From Planctomycetaceae bacterium (lineage in GTDB: Bacteria; Planctomycetota; Phycisphaerae; Phycisphaerales; UBA1924), in assembly GCA_021294835.1 (NCBI GenBank), contig JAJTDF010000046.1, positions 1 through 42,703 of the forward strand: a stretch of DNA of 42,703 bases. Direction: 5' to 3'. Under the pieces are notes generated by a model, which was not told the DNA's origin, searched no databases, and saw only the letters and a list, made by a program, of their open reading frames with translations. Position 1 is the stretch's first letter, and the number at the start of each line of letters is the position of its first letter. This document shows, one piece after another, positions 1 through 8,042 of the stretch. A program made the translations under genes and the position numbers.

Positions 1-67
1 CAGCCCCCTTCCCGCCATCGCCCCCGCCCCCGAAAGCGCCCCCGCCTTCCCTCTCACCGGCCACCCC

Positions 68-1564
68 ATGCCCGCCTTACCCAAAGTCGCGCCACCGCTC
101 CCCCCGCTCAGCCTCCACAACAAGGCCGTCTACATGGTCGGCATCGGCGGCTGCGGCATGTCCGGCCTCGCCCGCATGCTCGCCGGCCGCGGCGCCCGCG
201 TCAGCGGCTCCGACATGGCCGCCTCCGAGGGCACCGCCGCCCTCACCGCCGATGGCATCGCCGTCGACTTCGACCAGCGTTCCGGCCGCCTGCCCGAGCC
301 GTGCGACCTGGTCGTCCTCTCCGCCGCCATCAAGCCCGATCACCCCCAACTGCTCACCGCCGAAAGCCGAGGCATCGAGCAACTGACGTACGCCGAGGCC
401 CTGGGCCGCTGCATGGTCGGCCGCACCGGCGTCGCCATCGCCGGCACCCATGGCAAGTCCACCACCACTTCCATGCTCTCGTGCATCCTCTCCGATGCCG
501 GCCTGGACCCCACCAGCATCGTCGGCGCCACCTGCGCCCAGCTCGGTGGCTGCGACGGCCGGAGTGGTGGTGGCTTCCGTCTTGGTTCCGACACCATCCC
601 CACCGGCGCCCTCGCCGGCCGCCCCGGCATCCTCCTCGCCGAGGCCTGCGAGTTCAACCGCTCCTTCCACAACTACCGCCCCGTCATGGCCGCCATCAAC
701 TCCGTGGAGGCCGACCACCTGGACATCTACGGCACCTTTGACGCCGTCATCGAGAGCTTCCGCCACTTTGCAGGCCTGGTCGCCCCCGCTGAGCAGGGCG
801 GCTTCCTGCTCATCAGCCATGAGGGCGCCCACCGCCGAGAGGTCACCGCCGGAACCCAGGCCCTCGTCCAGACCATCGGCTTCGCCCCCGACGCCGACTG
901 GTCCGTCCGCTACGACCGCACCAACCGCATCGCCGCCCTGGTCAACCCCGAGCACCGCGTCGTCTGCGAATGGCGCATGAATATGCCCGGCGTGCACAAC
1001 GCCATGAACGCCGCCACCGCCGCGGTGCTGGCCCTCCGCCTCGGCGCCGCCCCTGAGCGCATCGCCCAGTCCCTCTCCCAGTTCCGGGGCGTCGACCGCC
1101 GCTGCCAACTCCTCGGCGAGAAGCACCACCCCCTCGGCGGCACCGTCCGCGTCTACGACGATTACGGCCACCACCCCACCGAGGTCGAGGCCACCCTCAC
1201 CGCCCTCCGCCAGTTCGAGGCCCCCGAGAAGCGCAACGGCCGCCTGATCTGCGTCTTCCAGCCCCACCAGCACAGCCGCACCCGCCACCTCATGGAGGAG
1301 TTCGCCAACTCCTTCAAGGAGGCCGACGTGGTCATCGTCCCCCATATCTATTTCGTTCGCGACAGCCAGGAAGAGAAGCAGAAGATCACCGAGGCCGACT
1401 TCGTCGACCGCCTCCGCTCCAAGGGCGTCAAGGCCATGCACGTCTACCCCTTCGAGGGCGTCGTCCAGACCCTCGACACCCTCACCCGCCCCAACGATCT
1501 GCTGCTGGTCATGGGCGCCGGCCCCGTCAACCGCGTCGGCGAGATGTTCCTCGCCGCCAAGTAA
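68..1564 (+). CDS. murC: UDP-N-acetylmuramate--L-alanine ligase
   Basis: Cytoplasmic ATP-dependent ligase that adds L-alanine to UDP-MurNAc, the first step of the peptidoglycan stem peptide. The 498-residue product has the N-terminal nucleotide-sugar motif GIGGCGMSG (about 25-33), the ATP loop GTHGKST (126-132), the MurC segment with DHLDIYG (about 216-222) and the C-terminal DDYGHHPTE (364-372), so all three Mur ligase domains are present at normal length. The ATG at 68 is used, but the frame is open back to base 2, so an upstream start is possible; no ribosome site decides it. murB follows after 74 bases and ddl overlaps murB, forming a cell-wall cluster. Identification is secure; only the start is uncertain. 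Confidence 0.96.
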   Translation: MPALPKVAPPLPPLSLHNKAVYMVGIGGCGMSGLARMLAGRGARVSGSDMAASEGTAALTADGIAVDFDQRSGRLPEPCDLVVLSAAIKPDHPQLLTAESRGIEQLTYAEALGRCMVGRTGVAIAGTHGKSTTTSMLSCILSDAGLDPTSIVGATCAQLGGCDGRSGGGFRLGSDTIPTGALAGRPGILLAEACEFNRSFHNYRPVMAAINSVEADHLDIYGTFDAVIESFRHFAGLVAPAEQGGFLLISHEGAHRREVTAGTQALVQTIGFAPDADWSVRYDRTNRIAALVNPEHRVVCEWRMNMPGVHNAMNAATAAVLALRLGAAPERIAQSLSQFRGVDRRCQLLGEKHHPLGGTVRVYDDYGHHPTEVEATLTALRQFEAPEKRNGRLICVFQPHQHSRTRHLMEEFANSFKEADVVIVPHIYFVRDSQEEKQKITEADFVDRLRSKGVKAMHVYPFEGVVQTLDTLTRPNDLLLVMGAGPVNRVGEMFLAAK

Positions 1565-1638
1565 CGCCTCCCCGCCCCATCCCGTGCCAACCCGGCACAC
1601 TCGCCACACCCAACCTCAGTCCCCCCGGCCCCCACTCC

Positions 1639-2568
1639 ATGGTCGCCACCCTGCCCCCCATCGCCACCGACGCCCCCATCCCCACCTGGTTCGGCGTCGG
1701 CGGGCCTGCCCGTCGCCTCGCCAAGCCCGAGACGGTCGCCCAGCTCGCCCAGTGCCTCGAGCTTGACCCGGCCGCCCTGATCCTGGGCGACGGAGCCAAC
1801 CTGCTGGTCGCCGACGCCGGCGTCCAGCCCCTGGTCATCAGCCTCAAGCAAGGCGAGTTCGAGCACTTCACCATCGGCCAGCCCGATCCGCGGGGCAACG
1901 TTCTGGTGGATGCCGGCGCCGGCGTCCACCTCTTCAAGCTCATCAACGCCACCACCGACGCCGGCCTGGCCGGCCTTGAGAACCTCGCCGGCATCCCCGC
2001 CTGCCTGGGCGGAGCCGTGGTCATGAACGCCGGCGGCAAGTACGGCGCCATCGCCGACCACATCGCCTCCGTCACCGTCATGGACCGCGCCACCCGCGCC
2101 CTGACCACCCTCAAGCGGGCCCAGATCGACTTCGGCTACCGCGCCAGTTCCATCGCCCGCTCCGGCGCCGTCGTCACCGCTGTCCAGCTCCGCCTCAAGC
2201 GTTCCGACCCGGCAACCGTCAAGCGCAAGCTCAAAGAGGTCACCGAGTACAAGAAGTCCACCCAGCCCATGTCCGCCAACTCCGCCGGGTGCGCCTTCAA
2301 GAACCCCGTCCTCTCCACCGACCTCCCCGGCATCGCCGTCGCCGGCTCCCAGGTTTCCGCCGGCATGCTCATCGACCGCGCCGGCTGCAAGGGCATGCGC
2401 CACGGCACCGCCGAGGTCAGCACCGTCCACGGCAATTTCATCACCGCCGCCAAGGGCGGAAAGGCCGACGACGTCATCGCCCTCATGCGCCAGGTCCAGG
2501 CCAAGGTCCAGGCCGCCTTCTCCGTCACACTCAAGCCCGAAGTGGTCATCTGGGGGGACACCCTGTGA
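1639..2568 (+). CDS. murB: UDP-N-acetylenolpyruvoylglucosamine reductase
   Basis: FAD- and NADPH-dependent reductase that makes UDP-MurNAc, the substrate of MurC. The 309-residue product shows the FAD-binding stretch GDGANLLVAD (50-59), the GLENLAGIPACLGGA motif (112-126), FGYR (166-169) and SAGCAFKNP (215-223), and ends with a conserved-looking Glu301 in KPEV. At the position where the E. coli enzyme has its proton-donating serine there is Cys218; a cysteine here occurs in other MurB proteins as far as I recall, so activity is still expected. The stop codon overlaps the ddl start (GTGA, 2565-2568), indicating translational coupling. Confidence 0.95.
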   Translation: MVATLPPIATDAPIPTWFGVGGPARRLAKPETVAQLAQCLELDPAALILGDGANLLVADAGVQPLVISLKQGEFEHFTIGQPDPRGNVLVDAGAGVHLFKLINATTDAGLAGLENLAGIPACLGGAVVMNAGGKYGAIADHIASVTVMDRATRALTTLKRAQIDFGYRASSIARSGAVVTAVQLRLKRSDPATVKRKLKEVTEYKKSTQPMSANSAGCAFKNPVLSTDLPGIAVAGSQVSAGMLIDRAGCKGMRHGTAEVSTVHGNFITAAKGGKADDVIALMRQVQAKVQAAFSVTLKPEVVIWGDTL

Positions 2569-3563
2569 ACGCAACCGCCAACCAAGCGACCGACGCCCCC
2601 ACCGCATCCCCGGTGGACCTCTCCAAGCACACCTTCCTCGTCTTGGGCGGCGGCCCCGACGGCGAGCGCGAAGTCTCCATCCGCTCGGCCACCGGCATCG
2701 CCAATGGCCTCAAGGCCGCCGGCCTCCGCGCCCACCTCCAGATCATCGACACCCCCACCCTCGCCGAACTCAAGGCCCTGCCCGGCGACGCCATCATCCC
2801 CTACCTCCACGGCCCCTGGGGCGAAGGCGGCCCCCTGCAGGACCTGCTGGAACAGGACGGCCGCCCCTACCTCGGCTCCGGCCCCCGCCCCGCCCGCACC
2901 GCCATGGACAAAGTCGCCACCAAGATGGCCGCCATGGACCTGGGCATCCCCACCATGCCCTGCTGGGTCCTCTCCCTGCGTGACCCCGTCTGCCCCGCCC
3001 GCCTCCCTGTCATCATCAAGCCCATCCACGAGGGCTCCACCCTCGGCCTGCACGTGTGCACCTCGCACCAGCAGTTCGCCGAGGCCGTCGCCGCCATCGC
3101 CGCCGAGCGGGCCTCCGGCATCGACCGCGCGTACATGATCGAGCCCAAGATCGGCTCCGACCGCCCCGCCCGCGAGCTCACCGTCGGCCTGCTCGACGGC
3201 GTCCCCCTCCCCATCATCGAGATCACCCCCAAAGACGGCCTCTACGACTTCCAGTCCAAGTACAACCGCAACGACACCGTCTATCGCTGCGACCCCGAAA
3301 TCCCCGAGAAGATCGCCAAGCAGATCTCCAAGGCCACCGCCCGCCTGGCCAAGGCCATCGGCTGCCGCCACATCGCCCGGGCCGACTTCATGCTCGACCC
3401 CGACGGCCACGCCTGGTTCCTCGAGATCAACACCACCCCCGGCTTCACCGACCACTCACTTGTGCCCAAAGCCGCGGCACACGCCGGCATCCCCATGCCC
3501 GAACTCTGCCGCCGCCTGGCCGAGATGACCATCCGCGACGCCCGCCGCCATCCAACCGCCTGA
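2565..3563 (+). CDS. ddl: D-alanine--D-alanine ligase
   Basis: ATP-grasp ligase making the D-Ala-D-Ala end of the peptidoglycan precursor. I chose the GTG at 2565, which overlaps the murB stop by four bases; longer readings of the frame run into murB. The 332-residue product has a variant N-terminal motif (GGGPDGEREVS, about 26-36), HGPWGEGG where many Ddl proteins have HGxxGEDG, the ATP-grasp motif KPIHEGSTLGL, and the metal/substrate motif FLEINTTPGFTDHSLVPKAA near the C-terminus. ftsQ, ftsA and ftsZ, which follow ddl in many bacteria, are absent: the next gene is convergent. Confidence 0.95.
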   Translation: MNATANQATDAPTASPVDLSKHTFLVLGGGPDGEREVSIRSATGIANGLKAAGLRAHLQIIDTPTLAELKALPGDAIIPYLHGPWGEGGPLQDLLEQDGRPYLGSGPRPARTAMDKVATKMAAMDLGIPTMPCWVLSLRDPVCPARLPVIIKPIHEGSTLGLHVCTSHQQFAEAVAAIAAERASGIDRAYMIEPKIGSDRPARELTVGLLDGVPLPIIEITPKDGLYDFQSKYNRNDTVYRCDPEIPEKIAKQISKATARLAKAIGCRHIARADFMLDPDGHAWFLEINTTPGFTDHSLVPKAAAHAGIPMPELCRRLAEMTIRDARRHPTA

Positions 3564-3593
3564 GTGGGCCGCCTGAACTGACAGACTGGTCCT

Positions 3594-3818
3594 TTACTCC
3601 GCCGCGTCCGCCGTCGGCTCGTCCGGCCCCACTGCGCCGCCCGCCTGCCCCTTCTCCGCCCCCGCCTCCAGCCGCCGCACCCGCGCCTCCAGCCGCGCCA
3701 CCGCCCCGTGCAGCGCCATCACCTGGGCGCTCAACTCGGCGTTGCTCTCCCGCAGCCGCTCCACCTCGTGCTCGGCGAAGCCCAACGCCTCCTCCAGCCG
3801 CATCAGCCGTTCGTCCAT
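3594..3818 (-). CDS. SlyX-like coiled-coil protein
   Basis: A 74-residue acidic protein. Residues 1-52 form one continuous heptad-like coiled coil (RLMRLEEAL, LRESNAELSAQV, LEARVRRLEAG) with the layout of the SlyX family, followed by a short Ala/Gly/Pro tail. SlyX has no settled biochemical role, so none is assigned. It converges on ddl with a 30-base gap and diverges from the pagL-like gene; the two start codons are only 43 bases apart. A TAGCAT box lies six bases before the start codon and no ribosome site is visible. Confidence 0.72.
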   Translation of the reverse strand: MDERLMRLEEALGFAEHEVERLRESNAELSAQVMALHGAVARLEARVRRLEAGAEKGQAGGAVGPDEPTADAAE

Positions 3819-3824
3819 GCCCCC

Positions 3825-3830
3825 ATGCTA
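3825..3830 (-). promoter_or_regulatory. -10-like box TAGCAT for leaderless slyX-like gene
   Basis: TAGCAT on the minus strand ends six bases before the start codon, the usual distance from a -10 element to a transcription start, so the message would begin at or next to the ATG. No matching -35 is obvious. Inference from sequence only. Confidence 0.45.
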
Positions 3831-3849
3831 CCCATCGGCCTTCGCCGGG

Positions 3850-3855
3850 TACCCT
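3850..3855 (+). promoter_or_regulatory. -10-like box TACCCT for leaderless pagL-like gene
   Basis: TACCCT lies exactly six bases before the ATG at 3862 and there is no ribosome site. The same GTACCCTCCGCCCA string precedes the aminotransferase gene at 23892. Confidence 0.5.
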
Positions 3856-3861
3856 CCGCCC

Positions 3862-4527
3862 ATGCTCGCACGCTCCACCATCGCCTCGCTGGCCGCCCCC
3901 GCACTGCTCCTCGCCGCCGTCGCCCCGCCGGCACTGGCCGCCGAACTGAACACCAGCCTGCTCCTCCAGCCCGCCCCCCCCACCGCCGCCACCACCGCTG
4001 CCGCACCCACCCAGCCCTCACCCGCGGTTGCGCCCGCCCCCAAGGCCTTCGGCCAGGTCGGCCACTTCGCCCTGGACTTCGGCCTCATGGCCGCCCACGA
4101 CTTTGACCGCGATCAGGACTACGGCCTCTACCTCACCCCCGCCTTCTGGGTCGCTCAAGACCTCCAACTGCTCACCGAGTTTGGCTTCTGGTACTTCAAT
4201 CAGGAAGGCCCCGACACCGGCGGCGTCAGTTTCACCCTCGCCGGCCGCTGGCACTTCCACCACGCCGACGACTACCGCTGGTCCGTCTTCGCCGATTTGG
4301 GCGTCGGCGTGCTCGGCGCCTTTGACGACACCCCGAACGGCGGCAGTTCCTTCAACCTCCTCCCCCGCGCCGGCCTGGGCTTTCAGACCCTCATCAACGA
4401 CCAAGGCTGGCGGCTGATGACCGGCCTGCGCTGGCACCACATCTCCAACGCCCGCATCACCGGCAGGGACGAGAACCCCTCCCGCAACAGCCTGCTGCTG
4501 TTTGCCGGGCTGTCAGTCCCGTTCTGA
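3862..4527 (+). CDS. PagL-like lipid A deacylase / acyloxyacyl hydrolase, outer membrane
   Basis: Predicted outer membrane beta-barrel of the PagL family, which removes the 3-O-linked acyl chain of lipid A. The 221-residue product has a signal peptide (1 to about 27, ending ALAA), an Ala/Pro linker (35-62) and alternating aromatic beta strands. The C-terminus holds HISN (His193, Ser195), matching the HxSN catalytic pair of PagL, a nearby Glu204 that may be the third residue, and a terminal Phe (LSVPF) as in many barrel proteins. The frame is open further upstream, but the ATG at 3862 gives the signal peptide and sits behind the TACCCT box. The fold assignment is good; activity and exact substrate are inferred. 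Confidence 0.8.
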   Translation: MLARSTIASLAAPALLLAAVAPPALAAELNTSLLLQPAPPTAATTAAAPTQPSPAVAPAPKAFGQVGHFALDFGLMAAHDFDRDQDYGLYLTPAFWVAQDLQLLTEFGFWYFNQEGPDTGGVSFTLAGRWHFHHADDYRWSVFADLGVGVLGAFDDTPNGGSSFNLLPRAGLGFQTLINDQGWRLMTGLRWHHISNARITGRDENPSRNSLLLFAGLSVPF

Positions 4528-4590
4528 AGTCCGCCGAACTCGCTCCCGCCGAGGGTCCGGATCCGGCATGTCCCGCCGCTTGCCGCTTGC

Positions 4591-5595
4591 TCAGCCCGCC
4601 TTCTTCAGGGGCGGCCGATTTCCAGCAAAGGTGCCCTCGTCGATTGAGGTCACCTCCATCCGGTTCCGCCCGCCCCGCTTGGCCGAATACAGGGCCTTGT
4701 CGGCGAATTCCAGCCACCCCTCGGCAGTCGCCCCCGGAACCTGCCGCGCTGCGCTGGCCAGCCCGATGGAGACCGTCACCTTGTGCTCCGGCATCTTGTT
4801 GAAGACCTGATCCGACAGCCGCTGCCTGATCCGCTCGCACACATTCCTGGCTTCCTCAGGCGTGGCCTGCGGGAGAATCGCCGCAAACTCCTCTCCCCCG
4901 AAGCGGCACACCACGTCCGTGGACCGAATGCTCAAAGACACCAGCCTCGCGAATTCCTGCAGGACTTCATCCCCCGCCGGGTGCCCGAATGTGTCGTTGA
5001 TCTTCTTGAAGTGGTCGATATCGAACATCGCCAGCGACAGAGGCCGCCCGATCCGCAGGTTCTCCTGAACCTCCGTCTCCCACCGCCGGTTGAACGCGGC
5101 GCGGTTGGGCAGGCCGGTCAAGCCATCCACCTCCGCACGCTCGCTCAGCAGTCGCACCAGACTGCTCAGCCGCAGCGCGGCCCGCAGCCGGGCCCGCATC
5201 TCCACGAAGTCAAACGGCTTGGTCACATAATCCTGAGCGCCAAGCTCGAAGGCCGTCGCCTTGTCGTGCGAGCCTTCTTTGCCTGACAGCACGATCACCG
5301 GAATATGCACCGTGCGCGGATCATCCTTGATCGCCCGCAGCACCGCGAACCCATCGGGCGGTGGCATGTCCAGGTCCAGCAGAATCGCCGCCGGAAGCAG
5401 TTCCGCCGCTTTGGCGATGCCCTCCTCCCCGGTGGTCACCGCCAGAAACTCAGCCGGCTCGCCCTTCAGCCGGGCCTTCACCAGCCGGTGCAGATCCGGA
5501 CTGTCGTCCACCATCAGCACCGTTGGCCGATACGACGACCCACCCGACGATGCGTTGCTTGACGAAGCGACAGTTTGGCCTTGGATGCGATTCAC
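4591..5595 (-). CDS. Response regulator with GGDEF diguanylate cyclase domain
   Basis: A 334-residue two-domain signalling protein resembling PleD/WspR regulators. The receiver domain (about 24-145) has Asp30/Asp31, the phospho-acceptor Asp74 in LDLDMP and Lys126 in TKP. The GGDEF domain (about 155-320) has an intact GGEEF active site (233-237) and an RxxD inhibition site (RSTD, 224-227) five residues before it, so it should make cyclic di-GMP and be limited by product. The start is GTG at 5595 with no clear ribosome site. It lies just downstream of the Hpt gene on the same strand, suggesting that phosphate from Hpt reaches this receiver; no histidine kinase is in the window. Confidence 0.92.
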   Translation of the reverse strand: MNRIQGQTVASSSNASSGGSSYRPTVLMVDDSPDLHRLVKARLKGEPAEFLAVTTGEEGIAKAAELLPAAILLDLDMPPPDGFAVLRAIKDDPRTVHIPVIVLSGKEGSHDKATAFELGAQDYVTKPFDFVEMRARLRAALRLSSLVRLLSERAEVDGLTGLPNRAAFNRRWETEVQENLRIGRPLSLAMFDIDHFKKINDTFGHPAGDEVLQEFARLVSLSIRSTDVVCRFGGEEFAAILPQATPEEARNVCERIRQRLSDQVFNKMPEHKVTVSIGLASAARQVPGATAEGWLEFADKALYSAKRGGRNRMEVTSIDEGTFAGNRPPLKKAG

Positions 5596-5760
5596 TTCAG
5601 CTGGCTTTCCGAGAAGGCGTTTCAGGACCCGCGCCCCACCCGTCGCAGTGGTCCCTTGGTCGATAGTCGTTTCAATCCGCAGGGCGAATCAGCCGGATCT
5701 GTTGCTTCCGGCGGATTTCATGCACCCGGCCGCACACCTCGCCGCAATGCCCGCCCAGAT

Positions 5761-6105
5761 TCACCGGCAACTGATCCGGCGGCACAGGCCGATCAGTTCG
5801 TCCATCGAACCCCGAATCTGCTCCAGAGAACCCTCCGAGCCGCTCGCCGCCGACTGGCTGAGCGCCAGCTCAAGCATCCCGGCCGCCTTGCCCACTTGAG
5901 GAAAGCCATATCCCCCGCTGGATCCCTTGAGCTGGTGAGCCATCCGACGAAGTTCATCGAACTTCTGGGACCGCCAGAGATCCATCATCAACTGCATCTT
6001 CCCCGGAATCTCGTCCACGAATTCTGCCACGATTTGGCCGACTTCCGGGTCATTGGCCAACTCGCTGATGATGGGCTCTCGGACGGAAGAAGATGTCTCG
6101 GCCAC
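5761..6105 (-). CDS. Hpt domain phosphotransfer protein
   Basis: A stand-alone histidine phosphotransfer protein of 114 residues, an all-helical carrier that shuttles phosphate between kinase and response regulators. The Hpt signature AHQLKGSSGGYGF puts the phosphorylated histidine at His57. The GTG start at 6105 is supported by a strong AGGAGG site six bases upstream. It is the first gene of a leftward pair with the response regulator/GGDEF gene, 165 bases away, and probably feeds it. The kinase partner is not nearby. Confidence 0.88.
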   Translation of the reverse strand: MAETSSSVREPIISELANDPEVGQIVAEFVDEIPGKMQLMMDLWRSQKFDELRRMAHQLKGSSGGYGFPQVGKAAGMLELALSQSAASGSEGSLEQIRGSMDELIGLCRRISCR

Positions 6106-6329
6106 TCTGGTCCTCCTGCCCCCCTGCAGTTCGGTCTAATCGGTCATCCGCACCCGCCGATTCACTCAGATTCAACCCCTTCCAGCCGCGACCTCTCGCC
6201 TCCCCAGACCATCCCGCGTCCATACACCGATCTTCCACAGCCCATTTCCCAGCCGGGTCCTCGGCCGAACCCGCCCAGTTGCCCGCACTTCCTGCGCCCC
6301 AAGCCGCCCCCGACTTCCTTCCAATCGCC

Positions 6330-6335
6330 TAACCT
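6330..6335 (+). promoter_or_regulatory. -10-like box TAACCT before glycosyltransferase
   Basis: TAACCT ends nine bases before the ATG at 6345, implying a leader of only a few bases. No -35 or ribosome site is seen. Confidence 0.35.
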
Positions 6336-6344
6336 CATCCGAGC

Positions 6345-7229
6345 ATGCCGCCGACTCCGCACGCCGCCCACCCCCCTTCCCCCGCGCCGGCCCCCGCTGC
6401 CGCCCCGTCCGACAGCGTCGGCCTCTCGGTCATCGCGCCCGCCCATAACGAAGAAGAGAATGTCGTCGCCCTGGCCGATCAGGTCGCCGCCGGCGCCCGT
6501 GCCACCGGACTGGCCTTCGAGTTCATCCTCGTCGATGACGGCTCCACCGACCAGACCCGCGCCCGCGCTATCCAGGCCGCCGCCACCCGCCCGTGGATGC
6601 GCGTCATCGCGATGGCCACCACTCCGCCCGGCAAGGGCAACGGCCAGTCCGCCGCTTTCCACGCCGGCATCCGCGCCAGCCGCGGAGAACTCATCGCCAC
6701 CATCGACGCCGACCTCCAGAACGACCCCGCCGACCTCCCCGAACTTCTCCGCGTCATGTGTCAGCACAACGCCGACCTCGTCCAGGGCGACCGCTCCCAC
6801 GCCCGCAGAGACAACGCCATCCGCCGCGTCACCAGCGTCATCGGCCGCCTCTTCCGCCGCACCTTCCTGGGCGACACCGTCCGGGACACCGGCTGCTCCC
6901 TGCGCATCATGCGTCGCCCGTACGCCCTGGCCCTGCCGCTCCAGTTCCGAGGCATTCACCGCTTCGTCCCCGTCTCGGTCGCCAACCTCGGCGGCCGCGT
7001 CGTCGAGTGCCGCGTGAACCACCGCCCCCGCGTCGCCGGCCAGACCAAGTACGGCCTGGGCATCGTCCAGCGCGCCCTCCCCGGCCTGATGGACCTGCTT
7101 GCCGTTCGCTGGATGGCCTCTCGCCGCCGCCCCACAGACTTCGCCGGCCTCACCGACGCAGCCGCCTCCTCCTCCCCGGTCATCTCCACCGCCCCCGCCA
7201 CCGCACACGCACACGAGGCCATCCGGTGA
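6345..7229 (+). CDS. Family 2 glycosyltransferase, polyprenyl-phosphate sugar synthase type
   Basis: A 294-residue GT2 enzyme like dolichyl-phosphate mannose synthase or ArnC, which puts a sugar onto a polyprenyl phosphate at the inner membrane. After a 25-residue Pro/Ala leader come SVIAPAHNEEENV (about 28-40), VDDGSTDQT, GKGNGQSAAFHAGI, the metal-binding DADLQNDPADLPEL, and DTGCSLRIMRRPYA; the C-terminal RxxGQTKYG-like segment (RVAGQTKYGLG) is characteristic of this clade. No transmembrane helices follow, as in the shorter DPMS type. Its stop overlaps the next start (GTGA, 7226-7229), so it is coupled to the LAB_N membrane protein, a pairing also known elsewhere. The sugar cannot be told. 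Confidence 0.88.
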   Translation: MPPTPHAAHPPSPAPAPAAAPSDSVGLSVIAPAHNEEENVVALADQVAAGARATGLAFEFILVDDGSTDQTRARAIQAAATRPWMRVIAMATTPPGKGNGQSAAFHAGIRASRGELIATIDADLQNDPADLPELLRVMCQHNADLVQGDRSHARRDNAIRRVTSVIGRLFRRTFLGDTVRDTGCSLRIMRRPYALALPLQFRGIHRFVPVSVANLGGRVVECRVNHRPRVAGQTKYGLGIVQRALPGLMDLLAVRWMASRRRPTDFAGLTDAAASSSPVISTAPATAHAHEAIR

Positions 7230-7927
7230 AGTGGGAACCCCTGCTGGCGATGGTCGCCCTCCTCGCCCTGGGCATGTGGGTGGTCTACGGCCCCAGCATC
7301 CGGCACGACCTCCGCCCCGACGCCACCACCTCCAAGTTCACCTTCGGCGCTGCCAAGGGCGAGCTCGAGGCTGTCACCACACCCGACGGCCAGCGCACCT
7401 TCCGCTTCCTTCCCCAGAAGGGCACCCCCACCCCCATCCTCTCTGAAGCCCAACTCCGCGCCACCTTTGGCGACGCCATCACTGATCAGGCCGTCAACGT
7501 CTCCGGCAACACCCTCTTCCGCGCCCTGAACATCACCTCCTGGACTTCCTTTGTCTGGCTCTCCGTCGGCTTCCTCGGCCAGATGCTTTTCTTCGGCCGC
7601 ATGTTCGTCCAGTGGCTGGTCTCCGAGAAGAAAAAGCAGAGCCATATCCCAGAAAGTTTCTGGTGGTTCAGCCTCCTCGGCGGCGTCATGCTCTTCGTCT
7701 ACTTCGCCTGGCGGCAGGACCCCATCGGTGTCATCGGTCAGACCTCCGGTGTGGTCATTTATGCCCGCAACATCCGTCTGATTTACAAGCGCCGCCGGCG
7801 AGACGCCCGCGATTCCGAACGCCTCCAAGTCACCCCCGCCGGCCCCACTCGCCCTTCTGTTCCCTCAGCCCCCGGCCCCCGCTCCCCCGGTTCACCCAAG
7901 GCGGACACCCCAGCGCCATCCGCCTGA
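7226..7927 (+). CDS. LAB_N (lipid A biosynthesis N-terminal) domain membrane protein
   Basis: A 233-residue membrane protein starting at GTG 7226 within the stop of the glycosyltransferase gene. It has an N-terminal helix (about 5-22), a soluble insert (25-100), then the LAB_N domain: GQMLFFGRMFVQW, SEKKKQSHIPESFWWFSLLGG, YFAWRQDPIGVIGQ and VIYARNIRLIYK, in about three helices. The C-terminal 45 residues are Pro/Ser rich and probably disordered. LAB_N proteins are often next to DPMS-like enzymes; a small multidrug-resistance-like fold and a role in handling lipid-linked sugars have been suggested, but function is not established. Confidence 0.85.
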   Translation: MKWEPLLAMVALLALGMWVVYGPSIRHDLRPDATTSKFTFGAAKGELEAVTTPDGQRTFRFLPQKGTPTPILSEAQLRATFGDAITDQAVNVSGNTLFRALNITSWTSFVWLSVGFLGQMLFFGRMFVQWLVSEKKKQSHIPESFWWFSLLGGVMLFVYFAWRQDPIGVIGQTSGVVIYARNIRLIYKRRRRDARDSERLQVTPAGPTRPSVPSAPGPRSPGSPKADTPAPSA

Positions 7928-8042
7928 TGCCCGTCCACCCCCCGGCCAACCGATACGCCCCGGTCCTCCTATCGCACTTCCTCCCCCGCCTCCACCCGCA
8001 AGCACCACCTCGACCGGTCACCTTCGCCCCACCGGAGCACCC

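Noticed and set aside
77-1609. A 510-codon minus-strand frame opposite murC
   Set aside because: Product is Gly/Ala/Val/Asp-rich with no family features; it mirrors the third-position GC bias of murC.
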